A DNA stretch of 11,158 bases, taken from NCBI GenBank assembly GCA_945870475.1, contig CAMBSR010000054.1, positions 1-11,158 of the forward strand, given 5' to 3'. Positions 1 through 6,708 of the stretch are shown here, in pieces. Position 1 is the stretch's first letter. Each line of letters starts with the position of its first letter. The position numbers were made by a program, and so were the translations under genes. A model generated the notes under the pieces. It worked only from the letters and a program-made list of their open reading frames with translations. It was not told the origin of the DNA and made no database searches. The stretch is from Phycisphaera mikurensis NBRC 102666 (GTDB lineage: Bacteria; Planctomycetota; Phycisphaerae; Phycisphaerales; SM1A02).

Positions 1-159
1 GACGAGTCGCTCGCCATGTTCGAGCAGGCCGTGGCCCGTGAACCGGAACGTTCGGTGGCCCAGAAGCTGCTGGCGTCCGTCAGCGCGCTGCGCGCCGATC
101 CGGCGCGTCGCACGCCCGACCGCGCCGCGGCGGGTTCCGTGCGCAGCGAGGCGCCGTGA
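1..159 (+). CDS. C-terminal end of a probable TPR-repeat protein (partial)
   Basis: This is the last 52 codons of an open frame entering from the left edge and stopping at TGA 157-159. The visible start (ESLAMFEQAVAREPER) fits the second helix of a tetratricopeptide repeat: an alanine/aromatic pattern followed by a Pro about 10 residues on. An alanine- and arginine-rich tail without obvious structure follows. TPR repeats mediate protein-protein contacts; what this one binds cannot be said because most of the protein lies outside the window. The stop overlaps the next gene's ATG by one base (TGATG), which suggests cotranscription and coupled translation with the hydrolase. The reading frame is fairly safe because of that junction. 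The TPR label rests on a single half-repeat and is tentative. Confidence 0.5.
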   Translation, partial: DESLAMFEQAVAREPERSVAQKLLASVSALRADPARRTPDRAAAGSVRSEAP

Positions 160-1163
160 TGCGCGCTGCGGGGAGCCGTCGATTCCTGCGCCGTGCCGCG
201 GCTGCGGTGGGCATTGCCTCGGTGTCGTTCGCCGCGCTCGCCGCCTACGGGTGGTGGGTCGAGCCGGCGATGATCGTGGTGCCGCTCCGGCAGGTGGCGT
301 ATCTCTCGAGCGGGGTGGATTCGCTTTCAATCGAGGCCGACGGCCACCGCTGGCCGTACCTGGCCACGGGGCCCGTGGACGGCCCGCCGATCGTGTTCCT
401 GCACGGGTTCGGCACCAGCAAGGATGCCATGATGCAGCTGGCCACCGAGTTCGGCCGCCGCGGCTGGCGCGCCTACGCGCCCGATCTTCCGGCATTCGGC
501 GACCACGCGTACCACGAAGGCCACGTCCACGACGCGGTGTTCTACGTGCACGCCGTCGGTGCCTTCATGGATGCGGTCGGCGCGCCGCACGCCACGGTGG
601 TGGGCACCTCGATGGGCGGCGCGCTTGCATGCGAGCTGGCGATCGAGGACCCGGAGCGTGTCGATGCGCTGCTGATGCTCTCGCCTGCGGGCGTGGTGCC
701 GTCGGTGCGCAACGAGTTCATGCGCCACGTGGATGCGGGCGAGAATCCGCTCGACATCGCCTCGGAGGAGGACTTCCTCCGCGTGATGAACTACGTCTTC
801 GTCCGACCGCCGAAGGTGCCCGCACCGTTCCTCCGCTGGTTCGTCGACGCGGCGCGTGCGCGCCGACCGCAGACGCTCGAGGTGGTGGAGGCCATGAAGC
901 CGTTCCTCGTCGACGGGCTCGTCGGCCGCATGGGATCGGTGGCCGCGCCGACGCTCGTCCTCTACGGATCGCTCGATGCGGTGACGGATCCGTCCATGAT
1001 GCAGTGCTTCGTGGCGGAGATCCCGGCGGCGCGCACCGCGCTCGTGCCGGACGCGGGGCACGTGGCGTTCAGCGACAACTTCCCGGGCACCGTGCGTGCC
1101 ATGTGCGAGTTCCTCGAATGGACCGGCCAGGCGCGCGACGGGCATCCGGCCGCTGCGCGCTGA
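159..1163 (+). CDS. Membrane-anchored alpha/beta hydrolase
   Basis: A 334-residue serine hydrolase of the alpha/beta fold, probably an esterase or lipase; the substrate is unknown. Arg-rich residues 1-12 and a hydrophobic helix at about 12-29 form a signal anchor, so the catalytic domain should sit outside the cytoplasmic membrane. Visible landmarks are the oxyanion-hole HGFG at 82-85, the nucleophile elbow GTSMGG with Ser151, the likely acid Asp273 in YGSLDAVTDP, and the likely base His301 in DAGHVAF. All three catalytic residues are in the usual order and spacing, so the enzyme looks intact. I chose ATG 159 because GAGG at 148-151 sits 7 nt upstream. An in-frame GTG at 156 is possible and adds one Met. 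The gene overlaps the upstream TPR stop by one base and converges on the SYLF lipoprotein gene 57 bp away. Family assignment is firm; exact activity is not. Confidence 0.9.
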   Translation: MRAAGSRRFLRRAAAAVGIASVSFAALAAYGWWVEPAMIVVPLRQVAYLSSGVDSLSIEADGHRWPYLATGPVDGPPIVFLHGFGTSKDAMMQLATEFGRRGWRAYAPDLPAFGDHAYHEGHVHDAVFYVHAVGAFMDAVGAPHATVVGTSMGGALACELAIEDPERVDALLMLSPAGVVPSVRNEFMRHVDAGENPLDIASEEDFLRVMNYVFVRPPKVPAPFLRWFVDAARARRPQTLEVVEAMKPFLVDGLVGRMGSVAAPTLVLYGSLDAVTDPSMMQCFVAEIPAARTALVPDAGHVAFSDNFPGTVRAMCEFLEWTGQARDGHPAAAR

Positions 1164-1220
1164 GCGTGCGACCTCCTTCGCCCGTGCGGCGGGTTGCCAT
1201 GTTTCCCACGATTTCCTGCG

Positions 1221-2009
1221 TCAGTCGCCCTGCGCCTGCGTCCGCGCGTTCACCTGTCCGGCGGCGGATTCCGCGGGCGGCGTGGACTCGGTGCGAGGGT
1301 TCGGCTGCCACCCGCCTGCGGTGGTTCCCGCAATGCGATCGAGCCGCGAAGCCAGCGCGGAGTGGCCGGCAGGCTCGGTGACCTTGCCGTCGAGGATGTC
1401 CCACTCGGTGACGTTGTCGCCGTAGGCGGCCTTGTTGGCGGCATGGTCCATCTTGAAGCCGATGCTCCCGAGCGCGCACGTGCCGTACACGCCGCCGGCC
1501 ACGGCCCATACGCTGACCTGGTCCTTCTGCTGCACCGGGTCACTGGTGCGTCCGTACGCATCGCCGAAGGTGCCCTGCGCCTGCGCCAGGAAGTAGCTGC
1601 CGTCGGCCACGAAGCGGTCGATCGCGTCATCGGAGGAGAAGACGATGACCACGCTGCGGCCTTCGCCGCCGAGCGTGAGTCCCACGCCGAAGCCCTGCAC
1701 CTTGATGACGCATGGCGCCGACCAGCCGGTAGAGGTGCGGCGCACCAGGAGGCCGCTGCCGCCCGCGCCGCTGACCACGAGGCCGGCCTGCGTCTCGTCG
1801 ACGATGGCCACGCCGCGTGCTTCGCGGAACGAGGGCCCGTCCACCGGACGCGCGGACGACTGCACCTTGGAGAGCGTGCCGATGGTGTCGGTGATGCGCT
1901 CCTGCATCGAGGTCTCTCCGCAGCCCGCGACGAACGCGAGGCAGGGCAGCGTGAGCACGATGGCTGGAACGACAGGGCGGGCGACCAGGTTGCGCGAATC
2001 CGTTCGCAT
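1221..2009 (-). CDS. SYLF (YSC84-like) domain lipoprotein
   Basis: A 262-residue exported lipoprotein. Residues 1-29 form a lipoprotein signal peptide ending in the lipobox VAGC with Cys30 as the lipidation site, so it should be anchored in a membrane and face the periplasm. Residues about 65-202 match the SYLF/YSC84 fold. The match shows ARGVAIV, a Gly-rich stretch (GAGGSGLLVRR), GWSAP, GFGVGLTLGG, and a late GSIGFK...AAYGD motif typical of the domain's end. Eukaryotic SYLF proteins bind membrane lipids; bacterial ones are poorly characterised, so lipid binding here is inferred. A Pro/Thr/Ala-rich tail of about 55 residues follows the domain. The frame is open 13 codons further upstream (to 2048), but the ATG at 2009 has GGAG six bases upstream and gives a proper signal peptide. 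The gene lies 107 bp downstream of the AsmA-like gene on the same strand. Confidence 0.87.
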   Translation of the reverse strand: MRTDSRNLVARPVVPAIVLTLPCLAFVAGCGETSMQERITDTIGTLSKVQSSARPVDGPSFREARGVAIVDETQAGLVVSGAGGSGLLVRRTSTGWSAPCVIKVQGFGVGLTLGGEGRSVVIVFSSDDAIDRFVADGSYFLAQAQGTFGDAYGRTSDPVQQKDQVSVWAVAGGVYGTCALGSIGFKMDHAANKAAYGDNVTEWDILDGKVTEPAGHSALASRLDRIAGTTAGGWQPNPRTESTPPAESAAGQVNARTQAQGD

Positions 2010-2015
2010 GTGTTT

Positions 2016-2019
2016 CTCC
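2016..2019 (-). promoter_or_regulatory. Shine-Dalgarno GGAG deciding the SYLF lipoprotein start
   Basis: On the minus strand GGAG lies 6 nt before the ATG at 2009. The alternative in-frame ATG at 2048 has no such element and would put 13 extra residues in front of the signal peptide. Confidence 0.65.
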
Positions 2020-2116
2020 GGGAGGGGCTTACGCGGCAATATCGGCATCGGCCGTGGCCGTGCTTGAGTCTGTGGCGGCAGTCCCGTGGGAGGCGGTCAG
2101 TGGCCGCCCGCGCCGG

Positions 2117-2971
2117 TCACTTGCTCTTGCCCTTGCCCTTGCCCTTTTCCTTGTTGCCGCCGAAGGCACCGCCGATCCCCTGGAGCAGCCCGCCCACCGC
2201 TTCGCCTGCGCCCTTGCTGGCGTCCTGGATCCCCTTGATGGCGGCGGTGCCGATGCGCCCACCCGCCTCGATGGACCCCTGCACGGCGTTTCCGAACACC
2301 GCCGGGAGCTTGCCGCCCGACTCGGAGACGATGGCCAGCATGGTGGCCTCGAAGACCTGGCCCACCAGCTTCTCCGCCAGGTCCTTGCCGGCGGTGCGGG
2401 CGTTGATGTCCTTCACCTCCACGTGCTTCAGCTTGGCGGCCACCGGGATGTCGCCGACCAGCGCGGCGCGCTCGGTGTAGTGCACTTCCACGTCGTCCAG
2501 CACCAGGAGGCGGATCAGGAGCTCGGTGCTCGGTCCCTCCGCCGCCTTGGTCTCCGGCTTGGCGGCCGTATCGCCGCCCGACAGGTTGCCGACGATCTGC
2601 GAGACGTTGTTGCGGTCCCCTTCGCGGATGAACCAGACCTTGATCCCGCTGAGCTGCACCAGGTCCACCACCAGCCGCTGCGTGGTGGATTCGCCCGCGA
2701 CGCGCACCGAGACCTGCTTGGCCTCCAGCATGTGCGGCGCACCCCAGCCGGCGGGGTTGTCGATGATGAGCCCGTTCACGTCGACCCCCAGGCCGAAGAC
2801 GTCGAGGTTGACGGAGTCGATCTGCACCTGCACGCCCAGGAGCCGCGAAGCCACCGAGCGCGCCACCGTGGTGGCGATGATGTTGCGCCCGAACCACGCG
2901 ATGGCGAGGAGCGCAACGAGGCTGACGAGGGCGATGACGGCGATGCGGCGGAAGCGTCCGGGAGTTGCCAT
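2117..2971 (-). CDS. AsmA-like membrane-anchored periplasmic protein
   Basis: A 284-residue protein with basic N-terminus, one membrane helix at about 10-27 and a periplasmic body. Residues 45-130 show the AsmA-family start: a short beta pattern (VQIDSVNLDVFGLGVDVNGL), then NPAGW near 72-76, and alternating hydrophobic strands with V/I-S-V-R-V spacing. AsmA-like proteins are elongated beta-structures linked to phospholipid transport or outer-membrane assembly. This one is much shorter than E. coli AsmA (about 617 residues) and resembles a single N-terminal module. The C-terminus is Gly/Ala-rich (about 230-272) and ends in a Lys-Gly tail. There is no visible Shine-Dalgarno: the 20 bases before ATG 2971 are CCTCC-rich, but a TAGCCT hexamer ends 6 nt upstream (see the promoter entry). 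The gene is 50 bp after the kinase stop and 107 bp before the SYLF gene. Family likely, function inferred. Confidence 0.78.
   Translation of the reverse strand: MATPGRFRRIAVIALVSLVALLAIAWFGRNIIATTVARSVASRLLGVQVQIDSVNLDVFGLGVDVNGLIIDNPAGWGAPHMLEAKQVSVRVAGESTTQRLVVDLVQLSGIKVWFIREGDRNNVSQIVGNLSGGDTAAKPETKAAEGPSTELLIRLLVLDDVEVHYTERAALVGDIPVAAKLKHVEVKDINARTAGKDLAEKLVGQVFEATMLAIVSESGGKLPAVFGNAVQGSIEAGGRIGTAAIKGIQDASKGAGEAVGGLLQGIGGAFGGNKEKGKGKGKSK
2120..2143 (+). repeat. In-gene hexamer repeat (CTTGCC, about 4 units)
   Basis: One imperfect unit (CTTGCT) and three perfect CTTGCC units stand in tandem at the 3' end of the AsmA-like gene. Read on the minus strand they encode the alternating Lys-Gly tail. 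Because the unit is 6 bp, gain or loss of copies would keep the frame and only change tail length. Confidence 0.8.
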
Positions 2972-2977
2972 CGCCGG

Positions 2978-3007
2978 AGGCTAGCGAAACGGGCGTGCGG
3001 CGGTCAA
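2978..3007 (-). promoter_or_regulatory. Candidate promoter of the AsmA-like gene, leaderless type
   Basis: On the minus strand TTGACC (3007-3002, five of six to the sigma-70 -35 consensus) is followed after 18 nt by TAGCCT (2983-2978, a TAnnnT -10). Only 6 nt separate that hexamer from the ATG at 2971. Transcription would then begin at or next to the start codon, which agrees with the absence of a Shine-Dalgarno. The site lies in the 50-bp gap after the kinase gene, so the AsmA-like gene could be expressed independently of it. Prediction by eye only. Confidence 0.4.
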
Positions 3008-3021
3008 TGCGGAGGCATCCC

Positions 3022-5394
3022 TCAGCCGGCCGCCGCGCGCGGGGCGGGGCCGCCGGGGAACTCCCCGGTGAACGTTTCCGGCCGACGCATCACCGTGCAC
3101 TCCGTGGCTCCGGGCGCAATGGCGTGCCGGATGGCGGCGATCAGTGCGCGCGCGTCGACGGGCTTGCAGAGGTAGTCGTGGCAGCCTGCCTCGACGCACT
3201 TCTCGCGGTCGCCCGGCATGGCGTGCGCGGTCAGCGCGATGATGGGGACGCGCTCGCCCGCGGCCACCAAGCGGCGGACCGCCTCGTAGCCATCCATGAC
3301 GGGCATCTGCATGTCCATGAGCACCACGTCGTGGCGCTCCAGGCGCGAGGAGTCCTGCACGCGCTCGACGGCCTTGGCCCCGTTGTCGACCACGTCGACG
3401 CGCGCGCCCGCGCGTTCCAGGTGGAAGCGGATGAGGCGCTGGTTGTCGAGGCCGTCCTCGGCCAGCAGCACGCGCACACCCGAGAGCGGCTGCCGCACGG
3501 CCGAAGGAAGGCGCAGCGGGCCGCCTTCGCCTGCGGCCGACTCGCCGCTGCGCAGGCGCGCGGGCTGCACGCCCTGCAGGTCGCCGGCGTCGATGGTGAA
3601 GGTGAACGAGGCTCCGCTCCCCGGCGCGCTGCGCACCGCGATGGTGCCTCCCAGGATGTCGACGCAGCGACGCGTGATGGCCAGGCCGAGGCCGGTGCCG
3701 CCGTAGCGGCGCGTGGTGGACATATCCGCTTGCATGAACGGCTGGTAGAGGCGCGAGAGCTGCTCGGGCGTCATGCCGATGCCGGTGTCGGCCACCTCGA
3801 AGGCCACCATGCCGGACTGCAGGTCGGGGCGGCGGAGGGTGAGCGTCACGGCGCCCTGGTCGGTGAACTTGACGGCGTTGTCGAGGAGATTGATGAGCAC
3901 CTGCCGCAGGCGCGTGGGGTCGGTGCTGATGGTGTCGGGCACGTCGCCGTCCAGGATGAGGCGCAGCGCCAGGCCCTTCTGCCGCGCGCGGTCGTCCATC
4001 AGGCGCAGCGCATCCTGCACCAGGTCGAGCGTGCGCACGCGCTGGCGGTCCATGTGCATCTGCCCGGCCTCCACCTTGGACAGGTCGAGCACGTCGTTGA
4101 TCAGCGAGAGGAGGTGCCGCGCGTTGCGGCGGATGGTCTCCACCGCCTCCTCGCGGCTGGGTGCGTTCGGTGCGCTGTCGCCGTGGTCGGCAAGGAGGTC
4201 CACGTAGCCGAGGATGGCGGTCATCGGCGTGCGGATCTCGTGGCTCATGTTCGCCAGGAACTCGGTCTTCGAGCGGCTCGCCGCGTCGGCCTCGTTGCGC
4301 GCCGTCACCAGCGCGTACCGCGCCGCACGCTGCTGGCGCGACTGCACCAGGAGCGCCGCGCACAGCGCGCCGAGTGCGAGGATGGTGATCACGGTGACGG
4401 AGGCAAGCAGCCTGCCTTGGCCGGTCTCTGCCGCGATGAGCGCGGGTTCGGCGATGCCGACGATGCTCACCCCACCGCCGCGGATGGCGCGGAGGCCGGG
4501 AACGGGGTACGCGCAGGCAATGTGCCCGGCGGCGGCCACGCTCGCGTGGTTCGTGCCGGCGCTGTCGAGCGAGCCCACCAGGCCGGCGAGCGTCGACTGC
4601 GGGAGGCCGGGACCGTGCTCGCCGCGCTGGACGTTCTCGTCGAACACCCGTCCGTCGTCGCCCACCACCATCAGGTCGATGCCGGGGGTCTCGGAACGAT
4701 CCACGGCGGCCTCGATGCGCTCGAACCGCAGGCGCGTGGTCACCGCACCGATGCGGCGCTGCGTGACCGGGTCGATGATCGGCGCGCTGCATGCCACCGA
4801 GAGGCCCACGGAATCCCAGAGGATCCGGGTGAATTCGCAGTTGGTCTGGAACTCGAGCACCGGCATGGAGTCGCCGGAGTGCAGGCATTCGCTCACCACG
4901 GGGCGTTGCGAGATGTCCTGCGCGAGCAGTCGCTCGAGCCGCGTGGCTGGGAACGCCTTGCCGTCCACGTCCACCGTGTTGACCGCGAGCAGTCGGCCAT
5001 CGGCATCGACGAAGGCCACGGCGTCCACGTCGCGGCTGCGGCGGATCTCCTCGTTGGCGATGCGTTCCAGGATCACGGAGTCGCGCCGTGCCACGGCGGA
5101 GGCGATGTCGGCCTCGTGGGAGATGGCATCGGTGCGGCGGAATGCCGGATTGACCGCGTCCTCGAGTGCCTCGCGGGCGTCGCGCGCGGCGTCCCGCACG
5201 GCGATGAGGGTGAGCGGTGCGTCGCTGTCGGCGGCATCGGAGCCGCGGATGGCTGCGCGGCTCAGCTGCGCAGGACCACCGGCATTGTCGAGCCGGAGAT
5301 CGTGGATCACGAACACCAGCCCGGCGACGGCGATGAGCGCACCTGCGCCGAGGAGTGCGATCGGCCGGAACTTCATTGGAATGCGATGTCGCAT
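3022..5394 (-). CDS. Hybrid sensor histidine kinase with Cache-like periplasmic sensor and receiver
   Basis: A 790-residue membrane kinase. A helix at 12-31 and a second at about 328-350 enclose a periplasmic sensor of some 295 residues. The sensor carries Cache/PAS-type strands (DAVAFVDADGRLLAVN; VACSAPIIDPVT) and four cysteines (170, 186, 202, 294). Next come the dimerisation domain with phospho-His385 in SHEIRTP and the ATPase domain with N-box Asn506, G1 DTGIGM (536-541), F-box near 552 and G2 GGTGLGL (565-571). The C-terminal receiver (about 640-765) has acidic Glu646/Asp647, phospho-acceptor Asp694 in LMDMQMPVMDG, Thr722 and Lys744. All catalytic residues are present. There is no HPt or DNA-binding domain, so a separate phosphotransfer protein and regulator are expected; none is in the window. 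I chose ATG 5394 for its GAGGAGG 8 nt upstream; the frame is open to 5451. The ligand is unknown. Confidence 0.95.
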   Translation of the reverse strand: MRHRIPMKFRPIALLGAGALIAVAGLVFVIHDLRLDNAGGPAQLSRAAIRGSDAADSDAPLTLIAVRDAARDAREALEDAVNPAFRRTDAISHEADIASAVARRDSVILERIANEEIRRSRDVDAVAFVDADGRLLAVNTVDVDGKAFPATRLERLLAQDISQRPVVSECLHSGDSMPVLEFQTNCEFTRILWDSVGLSVACSAPIIDPVTQRRIGAVTTRLRFERIEAAVDRSETPGIDLMVVGDDGRVFDENVQRGEHGPGLPQSTLAGLVGSLDSAGTNHASVAAAGHIACAYPVPGLRAIRGGGVSIVGIAEPALIAAETGQGRLLASVTVITILALGALCAALLVQSRQQRAARYALVTARNEADAASRSKTEFLANMSHEIRTPMTAILGYVDLLADHGDSAPNAPSREEAVETIRRNARHLLSLINDVLDLSKVEAGQMHMDRQRVRTLDLVQDALRLMDDRARQKGLALRLILDGDVPDTISTDPTRLRQVLINLLDNAVKFTDQGAVTLTLRRPDLQSGMVAFEVADTGIGMTPEQLSRLYQPFMQADMSTTRRYGGTGLGLAITRRCVDILGGTIAVRSAPGSGASFTFTIDAGDLQGVQPARLRSGESAAGEGGPLRLPSAVRQPLSGVRVLLAEDGLDNQRLIRFHLERAGARVDVVDNGAKAVERVQDSSRLERHDVVLMDMQMPVMDGYEAVRRLVAAGERVPIIALTAHAMPGDREKCVEAGCHDYLCKPVDARALIAAIRHAIAPGATECTVMRRPETFTGEFPGGPAPRAAAG

Positions 5395-5402
5395 CGGCCC
5401 TT

Positions 5403-5409
5403 CCTCCTC
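5403..5409 (-). promoter_or_regulatory. Strong Shine-Dalgarno GAGGAGG of the kinase gene
   Basis: GAGGAGG on the minus strand ends 8 nt before ATG 5394. It picks this start over the upstream in-frame ATG at 5451 and the internal ATG at 5376. The resulting protein begins with a short basic stretch followed directly by the first membrane helix. Confidence 0.8.
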
Positions 5410-5473
5410 ATGACGGCCGGGCGTCCCTCCCGCAACACAGGTTGTCGGCAATGCCCGGCATGTCTACGCCCTG

Positions 5474-5502
5474 ACCATCGGGAATCCGCCGAGGCGAGTC
5501 AA
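5474..5502 (-). promoter_or_regulatory. Candidate sigma-70-like promoter of the kinase gene
   Basis: In the 201-bp gap between the DUF4340 stop and the kinase start, the minus strand has TTGACT (5502-5497, five of six to consensus). After 17 nt comes GATGGT (5479-5474, only three of six). Transcription would start near 5467, giving a leader of roughly 70 nt that includes the strong Shine-Dalgarno. The -10 is poor, so this is a weak call. The rest of the gap holds small inverted repeats but no gene that I can see. Confidence 0.3.
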
Positions 5503-5571
5503 GGCTCATCCCCGCAAACGCGGCAAATACCGCCTGTGACGGCCCCCTTCGTCGAATTCAACGCCCGCGGG

Positions 5572-5587
5572 CCGGATGTTGGTCCGG
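5572..5587 (-). terminator. Small hairpin after the ABC operon, possible terminator
   Basis: CCGGA and TCCGG arms (5 bp, perfect) enclose a 6-nt loop, starting 8 nt beyond the DUF4340 stop codon. The 10-bp palindrome GCCCGCGGGC (5563-5572) abuts it, and a second short GCGG/CCGC hairpin lies at 5520-5533. None is followed by a T-run, so this is not a classical intrinsic terminator. The position at the end of the operon is the main argument. Confidence 0.22.
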
Positions 5588-5595
5588 GAATGCGC

Positions 5596-6708
5596 TCACT
5601 CGTCGGGCGATGCCGCCGGCGTCAGCAGCGTGGGCGCCTGCGGATCCTTCGCCGGGTCGGCGGGGGCGCGCATGCGACGAAGCGTGTCGGCCTTCCATTC
5701 CGGCATGCGGAATTCCCAGCCCGCGGTGGCGGCTGCAAGCTTCTGCCAGTCCGGCACGAAGGGGTCGCCGTCGCGCTTCGCCGGCTCGGGCGCGGGGGCG
5801 CCGGGCGTGGGCACGATCGAGAGCGTGAACCACGTGCCGTCCGCTTCCTTGTGCCCGTTGAAGGTGACGGTGGCGGACTTCAGCTCGAAGGACGGCGACC
5901 ACGCGGGCTCGCTCGCCGCATCCGTGTGCGCCTTGCGGACGCCGTCGAACTCCAGGCGCTCGAGGAACGAGGGCAGTCCCGTCTTCGCCGATTCCGCCTG
6001 CGCGTCGGACCACTGCGCGCGCTCGGCGTCGGCCACGTCCGTGGCCCACGGCATGCGCGGCATGCCGGGTTGCGGCCCCGGATCGTTGGCGGGCGGCGTG
6101 GCGACGATGCCGTCGAAGGAAACCGAGCGCGTCTCGCCGGCGGGGAGCGAGAGCAGCGTGCGATCGATCCACGCCAGCGCATCCGCGGGCACCTGCACGC
6201 GGCCGAGCGTGCGCCAGGTCTGGTCCTGAGCGGGAAGGCGTGCGAACACGGCATCCGGCGCGAAGCGCTCCTCGCCGAGCACCACTTCTGCCACGGGTGC
6301 GGCGCCAGGCCCCTTGCCGAGGAAGCGCACCAGGCGCGACGTGCCGGAGTCGTCCGGCCACGCGAGGCCGAGCTCGCCGTGGCGCTCCTTCTTGGCGGTC
6401 ATGCGGTCATCCACGGTGAGGCCCGCGACGCTCACGAGGAGCGCGCGCACCAGTTCCGCACGCGCGGGATAGCCGTCGTTGGTGACGAGCTTCCAGCGAT
6501 CGTCGGGCTGGCGTTCGAGGCGCACCGTGGCGTTGCCGCGGAGCACCTCCACGGCGCCGATCTCCGGCGCCTTCGCCTCGAGGCCGGGCAGCAGCGCGGA
6601 GCCGCGCTCGCGCTCGGGCGTCATGTCGCGCCGCGAGGACAGGACGAACGCCACGCCCACGAGCCCCACCGCGCCCGCCACCACTCCGATGGCCATCTTC
6701 CGATTCAC
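5596..6708 (-). CDS. DUF4340 domain protein, ABC-transporter partner
   Basis: A 370-residue protein with a basic N-terminus, one membrane helix at about 5-24 and a periplasmic domain. Residues about 45-200 fit DUF4340: a strand-rich start (VRLERQPDDRWKLVTNDGYPA), a helix ALLVSVAGL and later F-A-R-L strands. DUF4340 has no known biochemical activity. It recurs next to GldG-type auxiliary proteins, and here it is the last gene of that operon. The GTG start at 6708 overlaps the GldG-like stop by 4 nt (GTGA) and has GGAGG 7 nt upstream. The next in-frame ATG (6696) lies too far from that element, and the frame extends meaninglessly to 6786. The C-terminal third is rich in Pro, Ala and charged residues and has no motif I recognise. 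A structural or substrate-handling role in the ABC complex is inferred from context. Confidence 0.85.
   Translation of the reverse strand: MNRKMAIGVVAGAVGLVGVAFVLSSRRDMTPERERGSALLPGLEAKAPEIGAVEVLRGNATVRLERQPDDRWKLVTNDGYPARAELVRALLVSVAGLTVDDRMTAKKERHGELGLAWPDDSGTSRLVRFLGKGPGAAPVAEVVLGEERFAPDAVFARLPAQDQTWRTLGRVQVPADALAWIDRTLLSLPAGETRSVSFDGIVATPPANDPGPQPGMPRMPWATDVADAERAQWSDAQAESAKTGLPSFLERLEFDGVRKAHTDAASEPAWSPSFELKSATVTFNGHKEADGTWFTLSIVPTPGAPAPEPAKRDGDPFVPDWQKLAAATAGWEFRMPEWKADTLRRMRAPADPAKDPQAPTLLTPAASPDE

Noticed and set aside
1181..1193. Possible terminator hairpin between the converging hydrolase and SYLF genes
   Set aside because: Only four base pairs (CCCG/CGGG) with a 5-nt loop and no T-run; expected by chance at this base composition.
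38..1381. A 447-codon plus-strand frame over the hydrolase
   Set aside because: Arg/Pro/Ala-rich translation without motifs; the hydrolase in the other frame has a full catalytic triad and a coupled start.
2092..2108. GGCGG/CCGCC hairpin between the AsmA-like and SYLF genes
   Set aside because: Five-pair stem with no T-run on either side; too weak to call a terminator or attenuator.
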